Notes: generated from the sequence alone by a model not told the origin. Positions 26,747 through 36,027 are shown, counted from the stretch's first letter. The stretch is DNA of 64,000 nt from an uncultured Clostridium sp. (GCA_900538475.1 UPYT01000017.1:14634-78633), one strand, 5' to 3'. Program-made: numbers and translations.

Positions 26747-27517
26747 ATGATAAAGGCTATATTTTTTGACATAGACGGAACCCTTCTTTCTCATACAACA
26801 GGGAGGGTTTCGGCAGAAGCAGCAGAGGCTCTGGCCCTTCTTCGGAGAAAGGGAATTCTTCTGCTTGCCGCAACAGGACGCCATATTTTGGAGTTTTCTG
26901 ATCTCCCGGTCAATCATCTGGAGTTTGATGGATATGTGACCTTAAATGGTCAGCTTTGTCTGGATAGAAATAGAAAGCTTTTTTATGGAAATCCGATTGC
27001 ACCGGAGGATGCCAAGCGTCTGATTTTGGTGTTTGAAAGAAGAGAAATGCCGGTTATGATTGTGGAAAAAGACAGGATGTATCTGAATTTTGTCAATGAT
27101 GCGGTCCGGCGGGCCCAGGCAGATATTTCTACGCCGGTGCCGGAGACGGGCGTGTATACGGGTGAGGAAATCTATCAGTTTATTCTCTATGACAGAGGCT
27201 GGGAGGCAGATGAGCTGGTGAGAACATTAAACCAGAGCCGCATGATCCGGTGGCATGAAAGGGCTGTGGATGTGATTCCGGAAAAAGGCGGGAAGGTTGC
27301 GGGAATCCGGCGTTTTCTGGAGGATTGTTCTATAAGTCAGGAGGAAATTATGGCATTTGGTGATGGAGAGAATGACATGGATATGCTGAAATTTGCCGGA
27401 ACTGGAATTGCCATGGGAAATGCAGACACGCAGGTAAAGGCCATAGCAGATGAGGTAACAGAAAGCGTAGATGAAAACGGTGTTGTCCGGGCTCTTTATC
27501 GCCACGGTCTTTTGTAA
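26747..27517 (+). CDS. Cof-type HAD-superfamily phosphatase
   Basis: A 256-residue HAD hydrolase of the Cof subfamily. Motif I is FFDIDGTLLSH with nucleophile Asp and acid/base Asp (residues 8 and 10), motif II TGR, and the C2 cap lies at about residues 80-185. Motif III is Lys in EKGGKVAGI and motif IV is MAFGDGENDMDML. Members remove phosphate from sugar phosphates, FMN or PLP; the substrate is not readable. GAAAGGAATCAGACT precedes the ATG. It is divergent from the XRE regulator across a palindromic operator and ends at a bidirectional terminator. Confidence 0.9.
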   Translation: MIKAIFFDIDGTLLSHTTGRVSAEAAEALALLRRKGILLLAATGRHILEFSDLPVNHLEFDGYVTLNGQLCLDRNRKLFYGNPIAPEDAKRLILVFERREMPVMIVEKDRMYLNFVNDAVRRAQADISTPVPETGVYTGEEIYQFILYDRGWEADELVRTLNQSRMIRWHERAVDVIPEKGGKVAGIRRFLEDCSISQEEIMAFGDGENDMDMLKFAGTGIAMGNADTQVKAIADEVTESVDENGVVRALYRHGLL

Positions 27518-27524
27518 GAGGAAA

Positions 27525-27564
27525 CAAAAAATCCGATTCTCCACACCTGAGAATCGGATTTTTT
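27525..27564. terminator. Bidirectional terminator between the HAD gene and rpsT
   Basis: AATCCGATTCTC (27530-27541) pairs with GAGAATCGGATT (27549-27560); runs of A and T flank both sides, so it can serve both convergent genes. Confidence 0.9.
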
Positions 27565-27591
27565 ATATCATATCGATCTTCCAGCCAATGA

Positions 27592-27855
27592 TTAAGCCAT
27601 AGCGTTGACAGCTTTAGAAAGACGAGAAACCTTTCTGGAAGCTGTGTTCTGATGGTAAACACCCTTACTGGTTGCTTTCTCGATTTCGGAAATAGCAGCG
27701 TTTAAAACTACCTGAGCAGCAGCCTTGTCTCCGGCAGTTACAGCAGCGTCAACCTTCTTGCAAGCAGTTTTTACTTTGGATCTGATTGCTTTGTTTCTAG
27801 CAGCTTTGGTTTCGTTTACTAAAATTCTTTTTTTAGCAGATTTAATGTTAGCCAA
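27592..27855 (-). CDS. rpsT: 30S ribosomal protein S20
   Basis: An 87-residue S20 (16S rRNA 5'-domain binding, small-subunit assembly). The sequence begins (L/M)ANIKSAKKRILVNETKAARNKAIRSKVKT and ends SRLSKAVNAMA, rich in Lys and Ala as expected. The start is a TTG at 27855 behind GGAGGTGCCCAGA; no ATG fits the family N-terminus. It is divergent from gpr, an arrangement shared with Bacillus and many Clostridia. Confidence 0.97.
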   Translation of the reverse strand: MANIKSAKKRILVNETKAARNKAIRSKVKTACKKVDAAVTAGDKAAAQVVLNAAISEIEKATSKGVYHQNTASRKVSRLSKAVNAMA

Positions 27856-28074
27856 TCTGGGCACCTCCAATTATAAATTTTATTCATAGTCTTTGGTTTG
27901 CATCAAAGTCTGGACACGGACAGTTCAATGTAAACATACTTTTGTATTCTAACCAATCCATCAGGAAAAGTCAATACATAAAAGGCAGTTTTTTGAGAAA
28001 AAATAGGAACTGTTCAGGAAAATGACGTATTTGAAGAGCAGATCTGCGGGAAGCAGATGATTGGAGAGTGAAAA

Positions 28075-29142
28075 ATGAAAAATTCAGGAATAAAAACGGA
28101 AAAAAGAGAATTTCAGGTTCGTACAGACCTGGCTCTGGAACAGCGGGAATGCGTTCCAGGGGACGGCGGCGAAATAGCAGGCGTGTCTCTGCGGGAATGG
28201 ACAGGGGAGCAGTCTCTGGTCAAGCTGTCGGAGGTAAGGATTCTTGACGGCCGTGGGGCGGAAGCCATGGGAAAGCCCCAGGGAACCTACCTGACTTTGG
28301 AGGCGCCTCAGCTGGCAAAGAGGGGAGAAGAATGTCAGGAGGCGGTTTCCCGGGAGCTGGCTATACAGATACAGCGGCTGTCGGCTTCACTTTTGAAACA
28401 TCACCTGACAGGCAGGGAGGGGAATGAGGCGGAAGCAGGCATTCGGATTCTTGCAGTTGGTCTGGGAAATCATCTGGTGACGCCGGACAGTCTCGGACCA
28501 GAAACTATAGGAAACCTTCAGATGACCAGGCATCTGGAAAGCCAGATGGGGCCAGGATTTTGCAGTGAGCGCGGTCTTCCTGTTCTCAGTGGAATTGTAC
28601 CTGGTGTCATGGCCCAGACCGGGATGGAAACGGCAGAAATTTTAAAGGGAATTATCAGGGAAACAAGACCGCAGCTTGTGATTGCCATTGACGCTCTGGC
28701 AGCCAGAAGTATCCGCCGTCTGGGAACCACAATCCAGCTGACAGACACAGGCATCCATCCAGGCTCCGGAGTGGGAAACCACAGGCACAGTCTGACAGAA
28801 GAAAGCCTGGGGGTTCCTGTTCTGGCCATTGGCGTACCTACAGTAGTGGGGGCGGCGGCCATTGTCCATGATACAGTCAATACCATGATTCAGGCTTTGG
28901 CAGACAGCAGAGAAACCAGGGGAATGGGAGAGTTTGTGCGCGATATGGGGCCAGAAGAGCAGTACAGCTTGATTCGGGAGCTTCTTGAGCCGGAATTTGG
29001 AAGCCTTTATGTTACGCCTCCGGATATTGATCAAACCATAAAGCAGCTGGGGGATACGATTTCCCAGGGAATCCATGGGGCTTTTTTTCCCTCTGTTTTT
29101 TCGGAAGCACCCGGTTGTAAAGGAGCGGATTCTGTGATATGA
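28075..29142 (+). CDS. gpr: Germination protease (GPR endopeptidase)
   Basis: A 355-residue zymogen protease that degrades small acid-soluble proteins when spores germinate. The N-terminal propeptide ends near EFQVRTDLALEQRE, the self-cleavage region. Catalytic-domain blocks include ILAVGLGNHLVTPDSLGPET, LSGIVPGVMAQTGMETAEI, VIAIDALAARSIRRLGTTIQL and GIHPGSGVGNHR. Gene length is normal. The ATG at 28075 follows TTGGAGAGTGAAAA. Expression by the forespore sigma factor G is expected, but I did not identify a clear sigma-G promoter. Its presence marks the organism as a spore former. Confidence 0.95.
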   Translation: MKNSGIKTEKREFQVRTDLALEQRECVPGDGGEIAGVSLREWTGEQSLVKLSEVRILDGRGAEAMGKPQGTYLTLEAPQLAKRGEECQEAVSRELAIQIQRLSASLLKHHLTGREGNEAEAGIRILAVGLGNHLVTPDSLGPETIGNLQMTRHLESQMGPGFCSERGLPVLSGIVPGVMAQTGMETAEILKGIIRETRPQLVIAIDALAARSIRRLGTTIQLTDTGIHPGSGVGNHRHSLTEESLGVPVLAIGVPTVVGAAAIVHDTVNTMIQALADSRETRGMGEFVRDMGPEEQYSLIRELLEPEFGSLYVTPPDIDQTIKQLGDTISQGIHGAFFPSVFSEAPGCKGADSVI

Positions 29143-29260
29143 TAGCTTGTAGCTTTGTGCCGAAAACGGGCTGAATCTTTTCAGGAAGGGATACCAGTCT
29201 GAAAGCAGCGGCTTATCCGGCATAAGCAGACATAATAACGATACGAAAGAGAGAAGAACA

Positions 29261-30022
29261 ATGATACAGTATTTGATTGTATGTCCGCTGGTATTTCTGG
29301 CTGGTTTTGTGGATGCTATAGCGGGCGGCGGCGGACTAATTTCCCTCCCTGCCTATATTATTGCAGGAGTTCCGGCCCACTTTGCCATTGGAACCAACAA
29401 GCTGGCATCAGCTATGGGAACAACCATTTCCACAGGCCGGTATCTGAAAAACGGATATCTGAAAGGAAAGCAGATGCTTCAGATCGCTGTGGCAGCCTGT
29501 ATTGCATCCCTCATTGGTTCCTCCATCGGCTCCAGCCTTTCTTTGCTGGTCAGTGAACAGGTGCTGAAAAATCTTATGATTCCTGTTTTGCCGGTGGTAG
29601 CTTTCTATGTACTCCGCAACAAAAATCTGGGTGATGTGGCAGTAAAGGAGCCGCTGCCGGAAAAAGCAGCCTTTGCGATTGCTGTGCTGGCAGCGCTGGT
29701 AGTGGGCGCTTATGACGGCTTTTACGGACCGGGAACCGGTACTTTCCTGCTTCTGATTCTTACGGGAGCGGCCAGAATGGATGTGCGCAAGGCATCAGCC
29801 CTGACGAAGGTGATTAACCTGGCATCCAATGTGGCAGCTTTAGTGAACTTCCTGGTTAATGGAACTGTCCTTTACGGACTGGGGCTGGCAGCAGGCGTGT
29901 TCTGCATTGCCGGTCATTATATTGGTTCCGGTCTGGTGGTACATAATGGACAGAGGATTGTGCGTCCAGTGATTCTGGTGGTTCTCGCTATTTTATTTGT
30001 GAAAATTATTGCAGGTGCATAA
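29261..30022 (+). CDS. TauE/SafE (TSUP) family anion exporter
   Basis: A 253-residue membrane protein with about eight TM helices in two homologous halves. The family signatures are LAGFVDAIAGGGGLISLPAYIIAGVPAHFAIGTNKLASAMGT near the start and VGAYDGFYGPGTGTFLLL at about residue 148. TSUP proteins move sulfite, sulfoacetate or related organic anions. It stands alone between gpr and prmA; the substrate is unknown. AAAGAGAGAAGAACA precedes the ATG. Confidence 0.9.
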   Translation: MIQYLIVCPLVFLAGFVDAIAGGGGLISLPAYIIAGVPAHFAIGTNKLASAMGTTISTGRYLKNGYLKGKQMLQIAVAACIASLIGSSIGSSLSLLVSEQVLKNLMIPVLPVVAFYVLRNKNLGDVAVKEPLPEKAAFAIAVLAALVVGAYDGFYGPGTGTFLLLILTGAARMDVRKASALTKVINLASNVAALVNFLVNGTVLYGLGLAAGVFCIAGHYIGSGLVVHNGQRIVRPVILVVLAILFVKIIAGA

Positions 30023-30081
30023 AGAAAAACGGGACAATATTGAAAAATTGTAACCGTTCAGGAAAGGAGTGTGACTTCATT

Positions 30082-31038
30082 ATGAAGTGGACAAAATTTA
30101 CCCTGAAGACCACAACTGAGGCAGTGGATCTGATCAGCAGCATGCTGGATGAAATCGGCATTGAAGGAATCGAAATCGAGGACAATATTCCTCTGTCAGA
30201 GGCAGATACCAAGGGGATGTTTATTGACATTCTGCCGGAGCTTCCGCCGGATGACGGAACAGCAAAGGTGAGCTTTTATCTGGAGGATTTATCAAATCTG
30301 GAAACTATTCTGCGGGAGATTGAGGAAGGTCTGGACGATTTGAGCCAGTTTGTCAATGTAGGAGAGCGGACCATTGCTGTTTCCGAGACAGAGGATAAGG
30401 ACTGGATCAACAACTGGAAGCAGTATTTTAAGCCCTTTACAGTAGATGACATTCTGATTAAGCCTACCTGGGAGGAGATTCCCCCTCAGCACAGAGACAA
30501 GCTGCTGATTCAGATCGATCCAGGTACGGCATTTGGAACAGGAATGCATGAAACAACCCAGCTGTGTATCCGCCAGCTGCGCAAATATGTGAACAGCAGC
30601 TCCGATATTCTGGATGTGGGAACAGGAAGCGGAATTCTCGGTATTGCGGCCTTAAAGCTGGGCGCTCATCATGTGTTTGGCACAGATCTGGATGAAAATG
30701 CCATTACGGCAGTAGGAGAGAATCTGGAATCCAATGATATTTCCCAGGAGCGCTTCTGTGTGGTTCAGGGCAATATTATTGATGATAAGGCCATTCAGGA
30801 TCAGGCAGGGTATGAGTGCTATGATATTGCAGTTGCCAATATTCTGGCGCCGGTTATTATCATGCTGCAGGGAGAGATCTGCGCCCACTTAAAGCACGGA
30901 GGTATTTTTATTACCTCAGGCATTATCAATACAAAAGAGGCGGACGTGCGCCAGGCCATGGAAGCCAATGAGGAACTGGAGATTCTGGAAACTACATACC
31001 AGGGTGAGTGGGTATCCATTACTGCCCGGAGAAAGTAA
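30082..31038 (+). CDS. prmA: Ribosomal protein L11 methyltransferase
   Basis: A 318-residue PrmA that trimethylates L11 (rplK) amino groups using SAM. The N-terminal substrate-recognition domain (MKWTKFTLKTTTEAVDLISSML) is joined to a Rossmann methyltransferase with LDVGTGSGILGIAALKLGA near residue 173 and VANILAPVII. The preceding block IDPGTAFGTGMHETTQLC is a PrmA signature. The start at 30082 follows GGAAAGGAGTG; an in-frame codon at 30040 would overlap the GTAACCGTTCAG motif and lacks a site. rsmE follows after 12 bp, then cysteine desulfurase and thiI: a translation and RNA-modification operon. Confidence 0.93.
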   Translation: MKWTKFTLKTTTEAVDLISSMLDEIGIEGIEIEDNIPLSEADTKGMFIDILPELPPDDGTAKVSFYLEDLSNLETILREIEEGLDDLSQFVNVGERTIAVSETEDKDWINNWKQYFKPFTVDDILIKPTWEEIPPQHRDKLLIQIDPGTAFGTGMHETTQLCIRQLRKYVNSSSDILDVGTGSGILGIAALKLGAHHVFGTDLDENAITAVGENLESNDISQERFCVVQGNIIDDKAIQDQAGYECYDIAVANILAPVIIMLQGEICAHLKHGGIFITSGIINTKEADVRQAMEANEELEILETTYQGEWVSITARRK

Positions 31039-31050
31039 AGGAGCGGGAGC

Positions 31051-31788
31051 GTGTATCATTTTTTTGTAGCCACCTCTCAGATTGCAGATGGATATGCTGT
31101 GATTACAGGGCAGGATGTGAATCATATCCGCAATGTACTGCGGATGAAGGCAGGAGAGAAGATCGGAGTACGGGACGGCATCTCCCGGAATTATATCTGT
31201 GAGCTGGAGACCATGGAGCCGGAGTTTGTAAGAGCGAGAATTCTTTCTGAGGAAACGGATTCCAGTGAGCTTCCGGCCAGACTTTATCTCTTCCAGGGAC
31301 TTCCCAAGGGAGATAAAATGGAGCTGATTATTCAGAAGGCGGTAGAACTGGGAGCCTGTGAAATCATTCCGGTTGCAACCAGGCGTTCTGTGGTAAAGCT
31401 GGATAAAAAGAAAGAAGAAAATAAAGTCCGCCGCTGGAATGCCATTGCGGAAAGCGCAGCCAAGCAGTCCGGCCGGATGCAGATTCCAGAGGTGAAGGGT
31501 GTGATGACGCTTGCGGAGGCCTTTTCCTATTCCGAAAAGTTTGACATCAATCTGATTCCCTACGAGCTGGAAGAGGGAATGGAAAAAACCAGGGAGATTC
31601 TTGGCAGAATCAAGCCGGGAATGCAGGCAGGAATTTACATAGGCCCTGAAGGCGGATTTGACCGGGAAGAGGTGGAGGCTGCTGTGAAAAAGGAAATCCA
31701 TCCGATTACTCTTGGAAGACGAATCCTGAGAACAGAGACAGCAGGAATGGCGGCTCTGTCAATTCTCATGTTCCAGCTGGAACAGTAA
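31051..31788 (+). CDS. rsmE: 16S rRNA m3U1498 methyltransferase
   Basis: A 245-residue SPOUT-family enzyme (SAM-dependent N3-methylation of U1498 in 16S rRNA). It has an N-terminal PUA-like domain (MYHFFVATSQ...HIRNVLRMKAGEKIGVRDG) and a C-terminal trefoil knot with QKAVELGACEIIPVAT, IGPEGGFDREEVE and LGRRILRTETAGMAAL. The start is GTG at 31051 with AAGGAGCGGGAGC upstream. It lies directly behind prmA, a pairing conserved in Bacillota. Confidence 0.95.
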   Translation: MYHFFVATSQIADGYAVITGQDVNHIRNVLRMKAGEKIGVRDGISRNYICELETMEPEFVRARILSEETDSSELPARLYLFQGLPKGDKMELIIQKAVELGACEIIPVATRRSVVKLDKKKEENKVRRWNAIAESAAKQSGRMQIPEVKGVMTLAEAFSYSEKFDINLIPYELEEGMEKTREILGRIKPGMQAGIYIGPEGGFDREEVEAAVKKEIHPITLGRRILRTETAGMAALSILMFQLEQ

Positions 31789-31809
31789 CAAACGAATAAG
31801 GAGAAAAAA

Positions 31810-32964
31810 ATGGAGTGCTATTTTGATAATTCCGCCAGTACCCGCGTGCTGGACAGCGTAAAGGATATTGTAGTAAAAACCATGACAGAGGATTACGGCA
31901 ATGCAGCCGCCAAACACAGAAAAGGCATGGAGGCGGAGCAGTATATCCGGGAGGCCCGCAGAATTATTGCAGGAACCTTAAAGGCAGCAGAAAAGGAAAT
32001 TCTTTTTACCTCCGGCGGCTCAGAATCCAACAATATGGCCCTGATCGGTACGGCTCTGGCCAATCAGCGGGCAGGACGCCATATTATTTCAACGGCAGTG
32101 GAGCATCCTTCCGTTTACAATCCGCTGACCTATCTGGAGGAGCTGGGATTTGAGATAACCTTTCTGCCTGTGGATCATAACGGCCATATCAGCCTTCAGC
32201 AGCTGGAGGAGGCGATTCGTCCAGATACGATTCTGGTGTCTGTGATGTATGTAAATAACGAGGTGGGCGCAGTAGAACCTATAGAAGAGATTTCCCGGAT
32301 CATCAAGGCTAAAAATCCGTCAGTGATTTTCCATGTGGACGCAATCCAGGCTTATGGAAAATATGTAATTCGACCGAAAAAGCAGGGAATCGATCTTCTG
32401 TCTGTCAGCGGACATAAGATTCACGGCCCCAAGGGCGTGGGATTTCTTTATATCAGAAGCGGCGTGAAAATCAAGCCGCTGATTTATGGCGGAGGCCAGC
32501 AGAACAATCTTCGTTCCGGCACGGAAAATGTTCCTGGAGCAGCAGGGCTGGGCGTTGCTGCAAAAGAAATGTACACGGATCATGAGGAGAAAATCCGCCG
32601 CCTGACAGAGCTGAAGGACTACATGATAGATCGCCTGGGAGAGATTGAGGGCACGCTGGTCAACAGCAAAAAGGGAACGGAAAGCGCCCCCCAGATTGTC
32701 AGCGTCAGCTTTGAGGGCGTTCGAAGCGAGGTGCTTCTTCATGCGCTGGAGGATAAGGAAATTTACGTTTCCTCCGGTTCTGCCTGCTCCTCCCATCATC
32801 CTGGCATCAGCGGGACACTGAAGGGAATCGGATTGGCGCAGAAATACCTGGATGCGACTATCCGCATCAGCTTTGGCATTTTTAACACAAAGGAAGAGAT
32901 CGATTACTGCATTGATACGTTAAAGGAGCTGCTGCCGGTGCTTCGCCGGTATCAGCGGGGATAA
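31810..32964 (+). CDS. Cysteine desulfurase (IscS/NifS family)
   Basis: A 384-residue PLP enzyme that removes sulfur from cysteine and passes the persulfide on. The start MECYFDNSASTRVLDSV is typical of the class. The PLP lysine lies in SVSGHKIHGPKGVGFL (near residue 207) and the persulfide cysteine in SSGSACSSHHPG (near 328). Its gene sits 14 bp before thiI, so it very probably supplies sulfur for tRNA 4-thiouridine rather than general Fe-S assembly, as with the NifZ-ThiI pair of Bacillus. AAGGAGAAAAAA precedes the ATG. Confidence 0.93.
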   Translation: MECYFDNSASTRVLDSVKDIVVKTMTEDYGNAAAKHRKGMEAEQYIREARRIIAGTLKAAEKEILFTSGGSESNNMALIGTALANQRAGRHIISTAVEHPSVYNPLTYLEELGFEITFLPVDHNGHISLQQLEEAIRPDTILVSVMYVNNEVGAVEPIEEISRIIKAKNPSVIFHVDAIQAYGKYVIRPKKQGIDLLSVSGHKIHGPKGVGFLYIRSGVKIKPLIYGGGQQNNLRSGTENVPGAAGLGVAAKEMYTDHEEKIRRLTELKDYMIDRLGEIEGTLVNSKKGTESAPQIVSVSFEGVRSEVLLHALEDKEIYVSSGSACSSHHPGISGTLKGIGLAQKYLDATIRISFGIFNTKEEIDYCIDTLKELLPVLRRYQRG

Positions 32965-32978
32965 AGAGAGGACAAACT

Positions 32979-34160
32979 ATGGTATATCAGTCATTTTTAA
33001 TTAAGTACGCAGAGATCGGAACAAAAGGAAAAAACCGGTATCTGTTTGAGGATGCTCTGATTAAGCAGATTAAAAATGCTCTGCGCAGAGTAGAGGGAAG
33101 ATTTCTGGCATCCAAGGAGGCTGGCCGGATTTATGTTCAGGCAGAGGGAGATTATGACTATGATGAGGTCATTGAAGCTCTGCAGCATGTGTTCGGCATT
33201 GCCTGGATCTGTCCGATGCTTCAGATTGAAGATAAGGATTTTGAGCATATTAAGCAGGTCGTGATCGATTATATTGGAGAGGCTTATCCGGATCGCCATT
33301 TTACATTTAAGGTAGACAGCCGGAGAGCAGATAAAAACTATCCGGTTCATTCTGAGGAAATGAACCGTCAGCTGGGAGAGGTAATTTTAAACGCCTATCC
33401 GGAAACCTCTGTAGATGTGCATAAGCCAGAGGTTCTTTTGAAGGTTGAGATTCGAAAGGTAGTCAATATTTACTCCCTGATGATTCCGGGCCCCGGCGGT
33501 ATGCCTGTGGGAACGAACGGAAAATCCATGCTTCTTTTGTCCGGCGGAATCGACAGCCCGGTAGCAGGCTATATGATTGCCAAGCGGGGCGTAAAGATTG
33601 ATGCAGTTTATTTCCATGCACCGCCCTATACCAGTGACCGTGCAAAGCAGAAGGTGATTGATCTGGCAAAGCTGGTTGCCCGCTATTCCGGCCCGATTCC
33701 GCTTCATATCGTAAACTTTACAGATATTCAGCTGTATATTTACGAGCAGTGTCCTCACGAGGAGCTGACGATCATCATGCGGCGTTATATGATGAAGATT
33801 GCAGAGGAAATTGCACGGAAAAATAACGCTCTGGCCCTGATTACAGGAGAGAGTATTGGTCAGGTGGCTTCTCAGACCGTTCAGTCCTTAGCGGCAACCA
33901 ATGAGGTCTGCACAATGCCGGTATTCCGCCCGCTGATTGGCTTTGATAAGCAGGAGATTATTGATATTTCTGAGAAGATTGGAACCTTTGAGACTTCGAT
34001 TCAGCCTTATGAAGACTGCTGCACTATTTTTGTGGCAAAGCATCCGGTGATTAAGCCGAATCTGAATATGATTCACAAATCTGAGCAGAATCTGAAAGAA
34101 AAGATTGATGAGATGGTAAAGACAGCCCTGGAGACCGCAGAGGTTGTTTGGTGTGACTAA
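32979..34160 (+). CDS. thiI: tRNA 4-thiouridine synthase
   Basis: A 393-residue ThiI. Domains in order: N-terminal ferredoxin-like and THUMP (about residues 1-165, IKYAEIGTKGKNRYLFE, FKVDSRRADKNYP), then a PP-loop ATPase with LLSGGIDSPVAGYMIAKRGVKI (near 183). Later SIGQVASQTVQSLAATNE and EDCCTIFVAKHP provide active-site segments. There is no rhodanese domain, as usual in Bacillota, where sulfur is passed directly from the neighbouring desulfurase. It modifies U8 of tRNA and may contribute to thiamin thiazole synthesis. Confidence 0.95.
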   Translation: MVYQSFLIKYAEIGTKGKNRYLFEDALIKQIKNALRRVEGRFLASKEAGRIYVQAEGDYDYDEVIEALQHVFGIAWICPMLQIEDKDFEHIKQVVIDYIGEAYPDRHFTFKVDSRRADKNYPVHSEEMNRQLGEVILNAYPETSVDVHKPEVLLKVEIRKVVNIYSLMIPGPGGMPVGTNGKSMLLLSGGIDSPVAGYMIAKRGVKIDAVYFHAPPYTSDRAKQKVIDLAKLVARYSGPIPLHIVNFTDIQLYIYEQCPHEELTIIMRRYMMKIAEEIARKNNALALITGESIGQVASQTVQSLAATNEVCTMPVFRPLIGFDKQEIIDISEKIGTFETSIQPYEDCCTIFVAKHPVIKPNLNMIHKSEQNLKEKIDEMVKTALETAEVVWCD

Positions 34161-34170
34161 AGATAAAACA

Positions 34171-34214
34171 GAGAAAGGATGCCTCTCGAACAGAAGCATC
34201 CTTTGCATTCTCTA
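34171..34214. terminator. Hairpin between convergent thiI and HPr-like gene
   Basis: AAAGGATGC (34174-34182) pairs with GCATCCTTT (34196-34204), extended by GAGA/TCTC. The U-tract is weak on the plus strand and better on the minus strand, so it may mainly serve the HPr-like gene. Confidence 0.5.
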
Positions 34215-34235
34215 AAAACAGATATTCAGAAGAAC

Positions 34236-34469
34236 TTACTGAATGATATAGGGAGCCAGGGTCTCCAGAATCTCATCGATACCAGCCTCTGCGTGAATAT
34301 TCAGATCGATGGGCTTGGACAGATCCAGGCTGAAAATACCCATAATGGACTTGGCGTCGATTACGTATCTGCCGGATACCAGATCGAAGTCAACGTCGAA
34401 CTTGGTCAGGTCATTTACGAAAGACTTTACTTTATCAATGGAATTTAAAGAAATACGAACAGTTTTCAT
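34236..34469 (-). CDS. HPr-like protein lacking the phospho-acceptor histidine
   Basis: A 77-residue HPr-fold protein. The regulatory-serine segment AKSIMGIFSLDLSKPIDLNIHAE matches HPr (Ser-46 region KSIMGxxSL). The active-site block that should read GLHARPA around position 15 is instead SIDKVKSF, with no histidine. It therefore cannot relay phosphate from enzyme I, but could be phosphorylated on serine by HPr kinase, like Bacillus Crh. A role in catabolite regulation is inference. The ATG at 34469 follows AAGGAGGTTTTATAC. It is monocistronic and convergent with thiI. Confidence 0.82.
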   Translation of the reverse strand: MKTVRISLNSIDKVKSFVNDLTKFDVDFDLVSGRYVIDAKSIMGIFSLDLSKPIDLNIHAEAGIDEILETLAPYIIQ

Positions 34470-34637
34470 GTATAAAACCTCCTTAATGGTTTTCAGTATT
34501 TTTTTGTGACGGCAGGGAGAATCCCAACTGCCAGTCCTACATAAATACTACCCAGATATGGAAGAAAAGTCAATAGGGAGTTTCGGTGAAAATCCGGTGA
34601 AAACCCGGTAAAGAGTTCGGGAAAAGGAGAAAAGAAT

Positions 34638-35942
34638 ATGCGGACAGCAGCCCTACATAACCTGGGATGCAAAGTGAATTCCTATGAGACAGAGGCCATG
34701 CAGCAGTTACTGGAGGCGGCCGGGTATCAGATCGTGCCTTTTCATGAAAAGGCAGATGTGTATCTCATCAATACCTGCTCTGTAACCAACATGGCAGACA
34801 GGAAATCCCGACAGATGCTGCACAGGGCAAGAAAGCAGAATCCGGATGCGGTGGTGGTGGCTGCAGGGTGCTATGTACAGTCAGCCTCCGAGGAGCTGAA
34901 GAAGGATCTGGCAGTAGATGTGATTATAGGAAATAACAAAAAACAGGATCTGGTGGAGATTCTGGAGGAATATTTTCAGGAAAAGCATCAGGTGCATGTG
35001 ATCGATATTGGAAACACACAGGAATACGAGAAATTAAAGATCAGCCGGATCGCGGATCACACCCGGGCATTTTTGAAGGTACAGGACGGATGCAACCAGT
35101 TCTGCAGCTATTGTATTATTCCCTATACCAGGGGCCGGGTTCGCAGCCGCCGGCCAGAGGACGTTGAGTCTGAGGTACGCACGCTGGCAGAAAAAGGATA
35201 CCGGGAGGTGGTTCTGACGGGAATCCATTTAAGCTCCTATGGTGTGGATTTTACAGAAGAGAAAGAAAATCTCCTGGGGCTGATTCAGCGGATTCACCGG
35301 ATTCCGGGAATCGAGCGGATACGCCTGGGTTCTTTAGAGCCTCGGATTGTAACGGAGGAGTTTGCATCAGAGTTAGCAGCTCTCCCCAAGCTTTGCCCGC
35401 ATTTCCATCTTTCTCTGCAGAGCGGATGTGATGAAACCTTAAAGCGCATGAACCGCCATTATACGGCAGCAGAGTATGCCCGCGGATGCGAAATTCTCAG
35501 AAAGGCATTTGAACAGCCGGCTATTACCACCGATGTGATTGTAGGATTTCCTGGGGAGACAGAGGAAGAATTTCAGGAGACAAAGCGTTTTCTGGAGCAG
35601 ATCGGCTTCTATGAAATGCACATTTTCAAGTATTCCCGCCGGGCTGGGACTCGGGCGGATCGGATGCCGGAGCAGATTCCGGAGCAGATAAAAACGCTGC
35701 GAAGCGACGAACTGCTGGAGCTGGAAAAACGCCTTTCAGAACAGTATAGAAGAAGCTTTTTGGGCAGGAAAACAGAGATTCTTCTGGAGGAAGAAACACA
35801 GATAGACGGGAAAGCCTACATGATTGGACATACCAGAGAATATGTAAAGGCAGTAGTTCCCCTGGAAAAAGGCAGGAAAAATCAGATGGCAGAGGGAGTT
35901 CTGACAGAAATGCTTACACCGGAAATTCTTCTGCTTTCCTGA
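34638..35942 (+). CDS. mtaB: tRNA t6A37 methylthiotransferase
   Basis: A 434-residue radical-SAM methylthiotransferase converting t6A37 to ms2t6A37 in tRNAs reading ANN codons. The N-terminal UPF0004 domain (LGCKVNSYETEAMQQLLEAAGY, INTCSVTNMADRKSRQMLHRARK) carries the auxiliary cluster cysteines. The radical-SAM CxxxCxxC is in DGCNQFCSYCIIPYTRGRVRSR (near residue 155). A C-terminal TRAM domain follows. The signature LGCKVNxYET assigns it to MtaB (e-MtaB/YqeV group) rather than MiaB. Confidence 0.94.
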   Translation: MRTAALHNLGCKVNSYETEAMQQLLEAAGYQIVPFHEKADVYLINTCSVTNMADRKSRQMLHRARKQNPDAVVVAAGCYVQSASEELKKDLAVDVIIGNNKKQDLVEILEEYFQEKHQVHVIDIGNTQEYEKLKISRIADHTRAFLKVQDGCNQFCSYCIIPYTRGRVRSRRPEDVESEVRTLAEKGYREVVLTGIHLSSYGVDFTEEKENLLGLIQRIHRIPGIERIRLGSLEPRIVTEEFASELAALPKLCPHFHLSLQSGCDETLKRMNRHYTAAEYARGCEILRKAFEQPAITTDVIVGFPGETEEEFQETKRFLEQIGFYEMHIFKYSRRAGTRADRMPEQIPEQIKTLRSDELLELEKRLSEQYRRSFLGRKTEILLEEETQIDGKAYMIGHTREYVKAVVPLEKGRKNQMAEGVLTEMLTPEILLLS

Positions 35943-36027
35943 GCTGCGGTAAATTTCTGATAGGAAAATGAGCTGCTGTGAGCAGTAAGGAAAAAGAGAC
36001 AGAAGAAGACAGCGGGAAAAATTCCCC

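Noticed and set aside
34171..34214. Possible small RNA hairpin between thiI and the HPr-like gene
   Set aside because: A convergent-gene terminator explains it.
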